DNA from: Neptuniibacter sp048548695
Lineage (GTDB): Bacteria; Pseudomonadota; Gammaproteobacteria; Pseudomonadales; Balneatricaceae
Length of the DNA stretch: 64,000 nt
Assembly: GCF_048548695.1 (NCBI RefSeq)
Contig: NZ_JBLYIF010000008.1
Strand: one strand, 5' to 3'
This document shows positions 35,547 to 44,896 of the stretch, piece by piece (the first letter of the stretch is position 1; each line of letters begins with the position of its first letter). The notes below the pieces were generated by a model. That model was not told the origin of the DNA. It saw nothing but the letters and a program-made list of their open reading frames with translations, and made no database searches. The position numbers and the translations under genes are program-made.

Positions 35547-35624
35547 AAGTTGGCTATCCTAAACAGTACGTGCATAATATGGCCGAGTCTGAGCACTCGT
35601 CCCTGCCGATGACTAGAACAACCG

Positions 35625-36152
35625 ATGCCGCGTAAATTATTCAAGAAGTACATGCCAGATGGTGAACAATTTAAACGTCACAAACATCTGAGTTGGCTGG
35701 GCAGTCACCTGCATGATCCCAATTTATGGCATCTGACCCGGCGTTCTGTCTCAAGAGCTTTCCTAATCGGTGTGTTCTGTGCTTTCCTGCCGATTCCATT
35801 GCAGATGCTGTTAGCTGCCATGATTGCCATCATTTGTCGCAGCAACCTGCCATTTTCTGTCGGCCTGGTCTGGATCACCAATCCATTGACGATCCCGCCT
35901 ATCTTTTATTTCACATACAAGATAGGCACGTTTTTGCTGGGCGCCAACCCGCAAGAAGAGCAATTTCAACTTTCCCTGCAGTGGATTACCGAAAGTCTGT
36001 CTCTAATTTGGTGGCCCTTGTTACTGGGATCTGTATTAACCGGCGCCGTACTGGGTATCGCCAGTTATTTCATGATCCAGCTATTTTGGGCATGGCACGT
36101 AGGAAAAAGCTGGCGACAGCGGCCAGGCGGAAAGGATCAGAACAACTCCTGA
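35625..36152 (+). CDS. DUF2062 membrane protein
   Basis: A 175-aa inner-membrane protein of the DUF2062 family (PF09835). Hydrophobic segments lie near 45-75 (AFLIGVFCAFLPIPLQMLLAAMIAIICR), 80-105 and 130-155. The N-terminus (MPRKLFKKYMPDG) is basic. The function of the family is not known. It is convergent with lolD, 10 bp apart and without a clear terminator between them. Confidence 0.88.
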   Translation: MPRKLFKKYMPDGEQFKRHKHLSWLGSHLHDPNLWHLTRRSVSRAFLIGVFCAFLPIPLQMLLAAMIAIICRSNLPFSVGLVWITNPLTIPPIFYFTYKIGTFLLGANPQEEQFQLSLQWITESLSLIWWPLLLGSVLTGAVLGIASYFMIQLFWAWHVGKSWRQRPGGKDQNNS

Positions 36153-36162
36153 GCGGCGCTAT

Positions 36163-36846
36163 TCAACTGTGGGCAACCAGCTGCCCATCTTTAAGTTCAA
36201 GAATACGCGATGTCCTCGCAGCGAGCTCTGGGTCATGGGTTACCAGCACAAAGGCAATACCCTGCTCCTCATTGAGGCGATCAATCACTAATTGAACTTC
36301 AGCTGCCGTGCTGCGATCAAGATTACCGGTGGGCTCATCCATTAGCACGCAACCCGGTTCACCCACTAAGGCACGAGCAATCGCCACCCGCTGACGCTCA
36401 CCACCACTTAACTGTGCTGGCTTGTGGGTCATACGACTTGCCAGGCCAACCGCAGCCAACAAATCTGCCGCTTTCTGTCTGACCTCAGGGATCGGCCGCT
36501 GCCGCAGCAGCAAAGGCATGGCAACATTTTCCAGCGCGGTGAATTCAGGCAGCAAATGATGGAACTGATACACAAACCCCAATGCTTGATTACGCAAGGC
36601 TGCACGTTGTTTTTCTGAACAAGCAAACAGATCCTGTTGCTGCACCATCACAGTTCCGGAACTTGGCCGGTCCAGACCACCCAGAATGTTCAACAACGTG
36701 CTCTTTCCTGAACCTGAACTACCGATAATTGCAACCTGTTCGCCTGCCTGCAGGCTGAAATCCAGTTGATTCAATACCGTAATCTCACGATCACCATCCA
36801 GATAGCTTTTATTTATGCCACTGGCCAGCATCACCGGGTTACTCAT
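36163..36846 (-). CDS. lolD: Lipoprotein-releasing system ATP-binding protein LolD
   Basis: A 227-aa ABC ATPase. Walker A GSSGSGKSTLLNILGG near 42-57, signature LSGGERQRVAIARAL near 145, Walker B CVLMDEPTGNLD near 165, and a following switch His in VTHDPEL. Together with the permease it extracts lipoproteins from the inner membrane and hands them to LolA. Its start overlaps the permease stop by 8 bp. Confidence 0.95.
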   Translation of the reverse strand: MSNPVMLASGINKSYLDGDREITVLNQLDFSLQAGEQVAIIGSSGSGKSTLLNILGGLDRPSSGTVMVQQQDLFACSEKQRAALRNQALGFVYQFHHLLPEFTALENVAMPLLLRQRPIPEVRQKAADLLAAVGLASRMTHKPAQLSGGERQRVAIARALVGEPGCVLMDEPTGNLDRSTAAEVQLVIDRLNEEQGIAFVLVTHDPELAARTSRILELKDGQLVAHS

Positions 36847-38086
36847 AGCGCAACGCCTCCGCCGGCTCTGTTTTAGCCGCCCGCCAGGATGGATAGATAG
36901 TAGCCAGGAAACTGATGATCAGTGAAGTCACAGCAATCAAGCTAACATCCGACGATTGCAGTTCAGACGGCAAGTAGCTGATAAAGTAGACATCCGCGTT
37001 GAGGAACTGAATACCTAAGGTTTGCTCAACCCAGGCAATCAGATCAGAGATAGTCAAAGCCAGGCTCACCCCCAGCAAAACACCTAGTACCGTGCCTAGC
37101 ACACCAATAACGGTACCCTGAACCATAAAAATCCGCATAATCTGGCCAGCGGTAGCGCCCATGGTGCGTAAAATCGCCACATCCGCTTTTTTATCAGTGA
37201 CCACCATGACCAGAGTAGAAACAATATTAAAAGCCGCCACCAGCACGATCAAAAACAATAATAAGCCAATCATTCGTTTTTCCAGCTGGATGGCATGGAA
37301 TAGGTTGCCATGGGTGCGGGTCCAGTCGCTGATACGATGTTGGCCTTCAAGCCCACGTGCGATCTCCCGGACCCGCGTTGACGCCTGAAACAGGTCATCA
37401 AACTGCAACCGAATACCTTCGACTGTGGTGTCGTCCATACGCTTTAAAGCAGCAGCATCACGTAAACTTATATACGCCAGACTGGCATCCAGTTCCGCGC
37501 CAACTTCAAACACCCCCACCACGGTAAAACGTTTTAATCTGGGGATCACCCCTGCCACGCTGACAGAGGCTTCTGGTAACACCAGGGTTACTTTGTCGCC
37601 GGGCCGCACCCCAAGATGGCGGGCCAGCAAATCACCCAAAATAATGCCAAACCGGGTTTCGCTTAGGGCCTCAAGCGAACCTACTTTCATGTGCTGTGGC
37701 AGGATTGAAATCTTGCTCTCCAGCATGGGGTCGATACCATTAACCATCGCCCCACGCACCACCCCTTTGGCGGTCAGCATGCCCTGATTTTGAATAAAAG
37801 GCGCAGCGCCCAACACATCTGGCTGCTGTTCAATCTGCTCGATCAAGCCTTGCCAGTCGTCAATCGGCTGTTGATAACCGCTGATGGTAGCATGCGGCAC
37901 CATACCCAGAATGCGCTGCTTCAACTCCCGGTCAAATCCATTCATAACAGAAAGCACCACAATCAATGCAGCCACACCCAGCATCAGGCCAAGCATCGAA
38001 GCCAGCGAGATAAAGGAGATAAAATGATTGCTTCGCTTGGCAGCGGTATAGCGCAATCCAATGTAAAGTGAGAGTGGTTTGAACAT
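36839..38086 (-). CDS. lolC: Lipoprotein-releasing ABC transporter permease (LolC/LolE family)
   Basis: A 415-aa permease with four membrane helices: one N-terminal (about 22-48, FISFISLASMLGLMLGVAALIVVLSVMNGF), a large periplasmic domain, and three C-terminal helices from about 270. The pattern MNGFDRELKQRILGMVPHATISG is family-typical. Only one permease gene is present beside lolD; in E. coli and Pseudomonas there are two, lolC and lolE. A second may lie elsewhere, or this may be a hybrid (LolF-type) permease. The symbol lolC is the family name only. Confidence 0.88.
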   Translation of the reverse strand: MFKPLSLYIGLRYTAAKRSNHFISFISLASMLGLMLGVAALIVVLSVMNGFDRELKQRILGMVPHATISGYQQPIDDWQGLIEQIEQQPDVLGAAPFIQNQGMLTAKGVVRGAMVNGIDPMLESKISILPQHMKVGSLEALSETRFGIILGDLLARHLGVRPGDKVTLVLPEASVSVAGVIPRLKRFTVVGVFEVGAELDASLAYISLRDAAALKRMDDTTVEGIRLQFDDLFQASTRVREIARGLEGQHRISDWTRTHGNLFHAIQLEKRMIGLLLFLIVLVAAFNIVSTLVMVVTDKKADVAILRTMGATAGQIMRIFMVQGTVIGVLGTVLGVLLGVSLALTISDLIAWVEQTLGIQFLNADVYFISYLPSELQSSDVSLIAVTSLIISFLATIYPSWRAAKTEPAEALRYE

Positions 38087-38253
38087 GGCGGCGATTAAAT
38101 CACAGTTATAGTAGGCTGTAAAAATAAAGCTAACTTGTTGAGTGTGCTTGGAAACTCAATACGAATCAAACAGATCCCTTCAACATCAGATGCTTTTCCA
38201 GTTAATTCTCCCTATACTCACAAGCAGTTTCTGGTCAGTTACGAGTATTCGCC

Positions 38254-38844
38254 ATGTCGGAACAGGATCGTCGTCAGTATTTCCGTATCAACCAAAAAGT
38301 CGCGTTGGAACTTAAATCCACCAACGAAGACGACACGCACATGCCGCCTTTGCCCAGGCAGTTTGATGTTTCACCCAATTTCCTTTTATTGAGTGAACTG
38401 CAGGAGATGGACACTGAAAGCCAGCTATTGTTGCGCCGAATCACTGAAAAAGATTCTCAGCTAGGCAGTTTCATGGCCAGTATCCATAAAAAAATTGAAA
38501 AACTGGCACAGGCGATTGCGTCCAACGAAATGACCATAAGCCCAACTGCCATTCAGGAAGTCAGCCTGTCTGAGGGCGGCTTACAGTTCAATACACCGAC
38601 GCCATACCCTGATGAAGGCTACCTCAGCATCAAACTCGTCTTCCCCGAATCCTGTCTGGGACTGCTGCTGTACGCCCAATGCCTGCGCTGCAGGCCGAAC
38701 GAAGAAGGCAGTTACACTATTGCCGCCGAATTTGTTCGCCTGCCTGAGAATTGTCGCACCCTGCTCGCTCGCCAGATACTTGAAAGCCAGGCCAGAGAAC
38801 GGCAAAAAGCTAACCTGCAATTAAGTGATACTTCAGAAAATTAA
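38254..38844 (+). CDS. PilZ-domain protein with helical insertion
   Basis: A 196-aa cytoplasmic protein. The N-terminal RRQYFRINQKVAL fits the PilZ RxxxR motif, and EVSLSEGGLQF near residue 107 fits the second c-di-GMP motif (here S-x-x-G-G). Between them a 70-residue mainly helical insertion occurs, as in the tetramer-forming PilZ proteins of Xanthomonas and the Pseudomonas PA2989 type (from memory). The C-terminus after about 175 is charged. It starts a two-gene unit with the next membrane protein (1-bp gap). Confidence 0.8.
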   Translation: MSEQDRRQYFRINQKVALELKSTNEDDTHMPPLPRQFDVSPNFLLLSELQEMDTESQLLLRRITEKDSQLGSFMASIHKKIEKLAQAIASNEMTISPTAIQEVSLSEGGLQFNTPTPYPDEGYLSIKLVFPESCLGLLLYAQCLRCRPNEEGSYTIAAEFVRLPENCRTLLARQILESQARERQKANLQLSDTSEN

Positions 38845-38845
38845 C

Positions 38846-39190
38846 ATGACAGTCGACAATAACGCCGCACAGAAGCGGCAGAAACTACTTCACCATATTG
38901 CCGTCGGTTGCGGCTTTATGGGCCTTATATTGTGGTTTTATATCGGTCGTGAGCTAGGTATTTTAGACTGGGCGGCCAGCCTGCTCCCCCAAGAACATGC
39001 TGGTGCCGGACTTATGCTGGGAATTATGCTGCTGATGACCCCTGGGTTCTTTATCTGGTCCCGCTATAACCGTTGGGTTGAGCACCGACTGGCAATTCGT
39101 GGTTTCTACTATGAGACGGAATATGAAGAGGAACAAGCACGCCTCTTAGCCGAAAAAAATGCTGCCAAGAAATCTAATCAAAACAACTAA
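38846..39190 (+). CDS. Small membrane protein downstream of the PilZ gene
   Basis: A 114-aa protein, family not recognised. Two hydrophobic segments, about 19-37 (IAVGCGFMGLILWFYIGRE) and about 55-75 (GLMLGIMLLMTPGFFIWSRY), flank a short loop; both ends are charged. The ATG starts one base after the PilZ stop, which suggests coupled translation and a shared function. There is no strong ribosome-binding site of its own. Confidence 0.75.
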   Translation: MTVDNNAAQKRQKLLHHIAVGCGFMGLILWFYIGRELGILDWAASLLPQEHAGAGLMLGIMLLMTPGFFIWSRYNRWVEHRLAIRGFYYETEYEEEQARLLAEKNAAKKSNQNN

Positions 39191-39442
39191 CCGCCGGATC
39201 ACTAAACCACTTGCCATACAGGATTCAATCACAACTGGCGGTACATAGCCCAATATTATTGCCTGTAAAGCCGTTCCACAATGAATCGAATTCAACTTAG
39301 CGGACTTGCCTAAACGCGGTTGTCAGTCTGTACTTTCTGTTACCTGCAGGCAGAATTCCGCCCGACCACTGCACGCCTTAAGCTAAATATCCCAGCAGTC
39401 GCACGAGAACCTGCATGGCACATGCGCCAAGCGGAGGCATAT

Positions 39443-40693
39443 ATGCTGGAACACAAGCTATTTACCCTATGTTTATTAAGCATCTTTATTACCACCCCCA
39501 GCCAGGCAGTTGACCTGGCCAATGTAACTGTTGCCCCTCTGCAGCCAGTTACTGTGATAACAGAGCCATTGCCACCGACACAGCCGATCAAGCAACAACA
39601 CTATGCGATGTTGGATGCCATTCATGACTTTGAGCAGCATGCGCAACAGCCTTGGCCTCGCCTCAGGCTGCAACGCTCGTTGCATCCTGGCGACCACGCA
39701 GAAGCGGTTCCTCTGCTTCGGCACAAGCTGTGGCAATTAGGCGACCTGCACCATCTAGGCAACAATGATGAACTCACTCTGTATGACCAGGCATTGGCTG
39801 CAGCACTGCGCCAGTTTCAAGCACGACATGGCTTGGAATCAGATGCGATCGTAGGTAAGCGTACCCTAGCCGCGTTAAATATCAGCCCGCAACAGCGCCT
39901 GCTTCAGCTACAAGTCAATTTGTTACGGCAGGAGCAGTTCACACGTCAGGTGGGGCAACGCTATGTGCAAGTGAATATTCCGGAATACCGATTACGCGTT
40001 ATCGATGGCAGTGACAGCAAATTGGAGATGAAAATTATTGTTGGCCGTAAGTCACGTAAAACCCCGATCTTCAGCAGCGAAATCGACACCATGGTGGTGA
40101 ATCCGTCCTGGTATGTACCAAAAAGCATTGCTTTTAAAGACATTCTGCCAAAGCAGAAAACCGATCCGGAATATATGACGCAGCATAACCTCAAGGTGGT
40201 AACAGGCTGGGGCAAAGGCATCCAGGAAATTCCCTTAGAGCAAGTCGACTGGGGCAACCTATATACTTCACCACAAGCACCTCGGCTGTGGGAGCCACCG
40301 GGTGAAACCAACACGCTGGGACAAGTAAAGTTCCTGACACCCAACCGTTATGCCGTTTACCTGCATGACACCTCAGCCAAATCGCTGTTTAACAAAACTA
40401 ATCGGGCCTTTAGCTCCGGTTGTATCCGGGTAGAACAGCCACGTTTATTAGCTGATACGCTGATGCAACTCGCAAACAGCTGGAGCGCGGATCAGCTCGA
40501 TACACTGTTCAGCACGACTGATACCCAGAGAATACAGTTACAACAACCGGTGCCACTACATATCACCTATTGGACTGCATGGGTCGATGCCAATCAACAA
40601 CTGCAGTTTCGTGATGATATCTATCGTCGAGATCAAACTGACCTGATAGCGTTACAAGCTGAACAAATAACAGCACAACCTTTATCAAACTGA
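39443..40693 (+). CDS. L,D-transpeptidase (LdtD/YcbB-like) with peptidoglycan-binding domain
   Basis: A 416-aa periplasmic enzyme that makes 3-3 cross-links in peptidoglycan. Signal peptide at 1-22 (MLEHKLFTLCLLSIFITTPSQA). A peptidoglycan-binding domain is near 110-170 (VPLLRHKLWQLGDL, LRQFQARHGLESDAIVG). The YkuD catalytic domain is near 185-360 with the motif HDTSAKSLFNKTNRAFSSGCIRVE (catalytic Cys). The C-terminal YWTAWVD element is typical of YcbB. The start 39443 is chosen because GGAGG is 5 bases upstream and the signal peptide then begins correctly. It precedes a MepK-like gene, the same pairing as ycbB-ycbK in E. coli. Confidence 0.92.
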   Translation: MLEHKLFTLCLLSIFITTPSQAVDLANVTVAPLQPVTVITEPLPPTQPIKQQHYAMLDAIHDFEQHAQQPWPRLRLQRSLHPGDHAEAVPLLRHKLWQLGDLHHLGNNDELTLYDQALAAALRQFQARHGLESDAIVGKRTLAALNISPQQRLLQLQVNLLRQEQFTRQVGQRYVQVNIPEYRLRVIDGSDSKLEMKIIVGRKSRKTPIFSSEIDTMVVNPSWYVPKSIAFKDILPKQKTDPEYMTQHNLKVVTGWGKGIQEIPLEQVDWGNLYTSPQAPRLWEPPGETNTLGQVKFLTPNRYAVYLHDTSAKSLFNKTNRAFSSGCIRVEQPRLLADTLMQLANSWSADQLDTLFSTTDTQRIQLQQPVPLHITYWTAWVDANQQLQFRDDIYRRDQTDLIALQAEQITAQPLSN

Positions 40694-40765
40694 TCATTTA
40701 GTGTACATCTGTCAATACATAAGGCATAATCCAGCCGTAAATTTGTATCTGTAGCCGTACACTCA

Positions 40766-41323
40766 ATGTCTGATTCACTGTATTTGTCTCGTAGAGCACT
40801 ATTAACTTACCTCACCACTGGCAGTGCTGGCCTATTACTTCCTCAATCAGCGTTAGCAGCCCTGTCTCCGCAACCTGAAAAAACACTCGCGTTATACAAT
40901 CTGCATACCGGTGAGTCGCTCTCCACTACTTTCTGCAGTACGCAGGGATACGACCAGGGAAGTCTTGCGGCAATTAATAAGATTCTGCGTGATCATCGCT
41001 CTAACCAACAGTGCGCCATGGATATCGAACTGTTGGAAGTGCTGTTCCAGCTACGTGAAAAGCTCGATACCAAACAACCTCTGCATATCATATCCGGTTA
41101 CCGTTCGCCAGAAACCAATAAAATGCTCAGCCAGAAAAGTAATGGCGTAGCCAAAAAAAGTCTGCATATGCAAGGTAAAGCAATCGATATCCGCGTGCCC
41201 GGAGTAGCGCTGAAAGATCTGCACCAGGCCGCACTGTCACTTCAAGCGGGTGGCGTGGGTTTATACACCAAAAGTGATTTTTTACATCTCGATGTAGGAC
41301 GCGTGCGGCGCTGGGGTAAATAA
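40766..41323 (+). CDS. MepK-like murein DD/LD-endopeptidase (DUF882, YcbK family)
   Basis: A 185-aa protein. The N-terminus carries a twin-arginine signal (SRRALLTYLTTGSAGLLLPQSALA), so export by Tat is likely. The M15-type metallopeptidase motifs are in ISGYRSPETNKML, SLHMQGKAIDIRV (His-x6-Asp) and DFLHLDVGRVRRW (His and Asp). In E. coli the YcbK protein (MepK) cuts 3-3 and 4-3 cross-links, the product of the neighbouring L,D-transpeptidase, so the pair may be functionally matched. Confidence 0.9.
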   Translation: MSDSLYLSRRALLTYLTTGSAGLLLPQSALAALSPQPEKTLALYNLHTGESLSTTFCSTQGYDQGSLAAINKILRDHRSNQQCAMDIELLEVLFQLREKLDTKQPLHIISGYRSPETNKMLSQKSNGVAKKSLHMQGKAIDIRVPGVALKDLHQAALSLQAGGVGLYTKSDFLHLDVGRVRRWGK

Positions 41324-41680
41324 ACCACCGCATACCACCGTGTTTTACCTGCCAAAACCATAAAAAATACGCCGCACACCATTGCCTCCGCGATGAATCC
41401 CCGGATACCCTCGATCTCTTTTCAACTAAACTAGATCAAACAAAATACGCTTACCTCTCGACAATCCGGGAAAGTAGCGCGTAAGCTTTGACTGATACCT
41501 CATGGTAATGAGTGCTATTCGGTGACCGCACCCGATTCAATTACATGGTGATACTCGCTATGTTTCCGCAAGCTTTACGCAATAACAGTAAAAAATAAAA
41601 GCGCACCATAGCAACGAAGCCACAACAGATATTGTTATCTGGCATGGGACTACCGACAGTGCGGAAAGGGCATAAAGGCA
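41324..41680. other. Intergenic region upstream of the porin-BCCT unit
   Basis: 357 bp without a gene. A TTGACT box occurs at 41488-41493, but no matching -10 sequence lies 16-18 bp away. A short stem CTCAT/ATGAG is at 41500-41513, and loosely related sequences around AAGCTT occur at 41483 and 41568. Nothing is firmly recognised; the porin promoter must lie here. Confidence 0.4.
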
Positions 41681-42760
41681 ATGACTCTCTTATCACATAA
41701 ATATCTACTCTGGTTAACCGTAGCCTATCTGTGCAGCCTTACTGGCCTCGCCAACGCAGAACACCAATTTTCTCTGGGGGCATGGGCCACATATCAGTAT
41801 TTCCCAGGTGATAAAGTCAATACTGATGGCGAATTCACCGACGAAGCTTTGGTCTTCTATGCCGACGGTAAAGCAGAGGCAGGAGACACATGGTCATACT
41901 CTGTTGAAGCACGCTTGGGGCCAGGCGGCTTTACTGACCCTGACAACAATAGCACCGGCAACGAGTTTACTTTCCATAAAGCCTGGTTAGGCTGGCAACT
42001 GAACGAAAACCATATTCTGAAACTGGGTAAATCCCAGCTACCTTTCGGTTGGAAAACCACCAACTTCTGGCCCGGGGATATGCTGTTGGCAGGTTATGGC
42101 GATCAGATGGATGTGGGTCTCAAGCTAAGCGGACAACATAAATCCCTACAATACGATCTGGCCTACTATCATTCTGACGACTGGAGCAGCACCAGCACAG
42201 ATACCGTTGATGACAACCGGCACTGGGGTAGTTCAACCACATTCCGCAAGGTCAAAACCTGGGTCGGCAATACAGTCTGGAATATCAACGAAGACAACCA
42301 AGTGGGAGTATCAGTACAAAGCGGCCAGTTAGAAGACCTAACCGGCACACCTTCTTCCCCTAGTTCCGGCTCACATCGGGCTTACGTCATCTATTACGAA
42401 GGCAACTACAATGACGCCTATTACAAAGCCTCGTATATTAGAGGAAAGCGCCAGCTGCCGGATGCTTATTTTGCCAGCGCAAGCCTGCCAGAAGAGATTA
42501 AAAATACTCGCCTTGCCGCAACAATTGGCTACAACCTGAATGACTGGGCGTTCTATTTTGATGCCACCTACGCCGACCCACGTACCCAGGGCAGCAGTGC
42601 CAGCAGCGTGACTGCCTATTCACCAGGCGTGCGTTATGACTACGGTCCAGGCTGGATCTATCTCGAATACCTGATCCAAAATGGCTATGTCGATAGAAAC
42701 GGGCAGGTTGGTGAAGGCGACTTCGATGCAATCTACCTCTCGGTTGATGTCTACTTATAA
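41681..42760 (+). CDS. Outer-membrane porin-like protein
   Basis: A 359-aa protein with a signal peptide (MTLLSHKYLLWLTVAYLCSLTGLANA) and alternating hydrophobic/aromatic strands typical of outer-membrane beta-barrels (for example EFTFHKAWLGWQLNENHILKL, YVIYYEGNYNDAYYKASYI, YDYGPGWIYLEYLIQ). It fits the phosphate-selective porin O/P-like group by the segment LKLGKSQLPFGW. It ends in SVDVYL instead of the usual terminal Phe. The BCCT transporter gene follows after 20 bp, so this may be the outer-membrane route for the same osmolyte; this is inferred. Confidence 0.8.
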   Translation: MTLLSHKYLLWLTVAYLCSLTGLANAEHQFSLGAWATYQYFPGDKVNTDGEFTDEALVFYADGKAEAGDTWSYSVEARLGPGGFTDPDNNSTGNEFTFHKAWLGWQLNENHILKLGKSQLPFGWKTTNFWPGDMLLAGYGDQMDVGLKLSGQHKSLQYDLAYYHSDDWSSTSTDTVDDNRHWGSSTTFRKVKTWVGNTVWNINEDNQVGVSVQSGQLEDLTGTPSSPSSGSHRAYVIYYEGNYNDAYYKASYIRGKRQLPDAYFASASLPEEIKNTRLAATIGYNLNDWAFYFDATYADPRTQGSSASSVTAYSPGVRYDYGPGWIYLEYLIQNGYVDRNGQVGEGDFDAIYLSVDVYL

Positions 42761-42780
42761 CCCCACCGTAAGGACGCAAA

Positions 42781-44787
42781 ATGTCTGATCCAACACCTAA
42801 CGTTGATAAGGCCCTACCTGAAAAAAATGCCTGGATCAAAGTAAACCCACCGGTGTTCATCGGTTCAGGCGGTCTGTGTTTGTTTTTTGTACTGTTCGCC
42901 ATTTTTCTACCCAACATAGCCGAAAACCTTTTTTCTGACATTCAAAATTGGGTCATTCACACAGCAGGCTGGTTTTATATTTTGTCAGTGGCGCTGTTTT
43001 TACTGTTCGTTGTCATACTGGCCTTTTCCAATTATGGCCATATCAAACTGGGTCCTGATCACAGTGAACCGGATTACAGTCATTTATCCTGGTTTGCCAT
43101 GCTATTTTCTGCCGGTATGGGAATTGGTCTGATGTTTTTTGGTGTAGCAGAGCCCGTGATGCACACCATGAGCCCACCAGTTGGCGAAGCAGGCTCAGTA
43201 GAAGCCGCCCGGCAAGCCATGCGTATTACATTTTTCCATTGGGGCGTACATGCCTGGGCAATTTATGCCGTTGTTGCCCTGTCCCTGGCATACTTTGCCT
43301 TTCGCCACAATTTGCCACTCACCATCCGCTCAGCGCTCTACCCTTTGATTGGCGAACGCATCTACGGCCCAATTGGCCATGCTGTCGATATCTTTGCCGT
43401 GCTCGGTACCTTGTTTGGTGTGGCAACATCCCTTGGTTTTGGCGTGATGCAGGTCAATGCTGGTCTGAATTACCTGTTTGACCTACCCATATCCACCGGC
43501 TGGCAGATCATTTTGATCACTATCATCACCGGATTTGCCACCATATCCGTGGTTATGGGATTGGATAACGGTATTCGCCGTATATCCGAGCTCAATATGA
43601 TCCTGGCAGCCATACTGTTAATTTTTGTGCTGTTTGCCGGGCCAACTGTCTACTTGCTGCAAACTTATGTTCAAAACGTAGGCAGCTATCTTTCCAGTCT
43701 GGTTGAAACCACCTTCAATCTCTATGCCTACGAGCCCAGTGGTTGGATCGGCGGCTGGACCCTGTTTTATTGGGGGTGGTGGATAGCCTGGTCGCCATTT
43801 GTCGGCATGTTTATCGCACGCGTCTCACGTGGCCGGACCATTCGTGAATTTGTGGTTGGCGTATTGCTGGTACCAGTCGGCTTCACCTTTATGTGGATGA
43901 CTTTCTTTGGTAATACGGCTCTGCATATGATCCTTGACCAGGAACTGGCAGTCATTGCTGAAGCCGTAGCAGCAGACACGTCGGTAGCCCTGTTTCAGTT
44001 TTTCGAACACCTACCCTTTTCAGGTATCGCATCACTGTTGGCAACGATCTTGGTCATCACCTTCTTTGTTACCTCTTCGGACTCCGGCTCACTGGTTGTA
44101 GATATGCTGACTTCCGGAGGCACAGGTGATGACAGCCCCGTATGGCAGCGCATCTTCTGGTCCGTTACCGAAGGCCTGATTGCTGCTGGCCTGCTGCTGG
44201 CCGGAGGATTGTCTGCATTACAAACAGCCACCATTGCCAGCGCACTGCCGTTTACTATTGTGATGCTGTTAATGTGCTGGGGCCTATTGCGGGCACTGCG
44301 ACTTGAAGTCGTCAAACGGGTCAGCCTGCGTGATGCCATGCTGGCACCTCATGTCGTGCATCGACCTGTCAGTTGGGAGAAACGTCTGTCCCGCATCATG
44401 CAACATTCCAGTTATGACGAGGTGATTAAGTTCCTCAACACTCTGGTAGAGCCCGCCTTTGAAAAAGTAATGCATGAATTTACCAAGCGCGGTCTGCAGG
44501 CTAAGGTCAGTCACGACGACAAACATCGTATATGGATAAAGGTCAGCCATGGTGACGAGCAAGACTTTTTCTATTCAGTCCATGCGCGTCCGTTTACCCC
44601 GCCCTCTTTTGTCATGCGCGATACCAGTGCAAAGCGGGGCAAGGTGTTACGTTATTGCCGCGCCGAAGTTTATCTGAAGGAAGGTGGGCAAGATTATGAC
44701 ATTATGGGCTGGACGGAAGATCAGGTCATTGCCGATGTGATAGATCAATACGAAAAACACATGCACTTCCTGCAGGTGCTGCGCTAA
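42781..44787 (+). CDS. BCCT family betaine/choline/carnitine transporter (BetT-like)
   Basis: A 668-aa transporter with 12 predicted helices across about 20-510 and a long C-terminal cytoplasmic tail (about 515-668). Family motif: GWIGGWTLFYWGWWIAWSPFVGMFIARVSRGRT near 320-350. The N-terminal loop GVAEPVMHTMSPP is also typical. The long tail is shared with BetT-type choline transporters, where it senses osmotic strength. It would import choline or a betaine for osmoprotection, which fits a marine lifestyle. Substrate unproven. AAGGA lies before the ATG. Confidence 0.9.
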   Translation: MSDPTPNVDKALPEKNAWIKVNPPVFIGSGGLCLFFVLFAIFLPNIAENLFSDIQNWVIHTAGWFYILSVALFLLFVVILAFSNYGHIKLGPDHSEPDYSHLSWFAMLFSAGMGIGLMFFGVAEPVMHTMSPPVGEAGSVEAARQAMRITFFHWGVHAWAIYAVVALSLAYFAFRHNLPLTIRSALYPLIGERIYGPIGHAVDIFAVLGTLFGVATSLGFGVMQVNAGLNYLFDLPISTGWQIILITIITGFATISVVMGLDNGIRRISELNMILAAILLIFVLFAGPTVYLLQTYVQNVGSYLSSLVETTFNLYAYEPSGWIGGWTLFYWGWWIAWSPFVGMFIARVSRGRTIREFVVGVLLVPVGFTFMWMTFFGNTALHMILDQELAVIAEAVAADTSVALFQFFEHLPFSGIASLLATILVITFFVTSSDSGSLVVDMLTSGGTGDDSPVWQRIFWSVTEGLIAAGLLLAGGLSALQTATIASALPFTIVMLLMCWGLLRALRLEVVKRVSLRDAMLAPHVVHRPVSWEKRLSRIMQHSSYDEVIKFLNTLVEPAFEKVMHEFTKRGLQAKVSHDDKHRIWIKVSHGDEQDFFYSVHARPFTPPSFVMRDTSAKRGKVLRYCRAEVYLKEGGQDYDIMGWTEDQVIADVIDQYEKHMHFLQVLR

Positions 44788-44846
44788 TAACAATAGTCAT
44801 GCCGAGTGAGACCCAATAGGCTCAGGATTAAGCCTTTCACTGACTC

Positions 44847-44876
44847 AAAAAAACCGGCTCGCATGGGCCGGTTTTT
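44847..44876. terminator. Bidirectional terminator between the BCCT gene and sthA
   Basis: A-run, AAACCGGC, 8-nt loop, GCCGGTTT, T-tract. Serves two convergent genes. Confidence 0.88.
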
Positions 44877-44896
44877 CTTTACCACCACACCCGTGG

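Noticed and set aside
41488..41520. TTGACT as -35 box of a porin promoter
   Set aside because: No acceptable -10 sequence at 16-18 bp.
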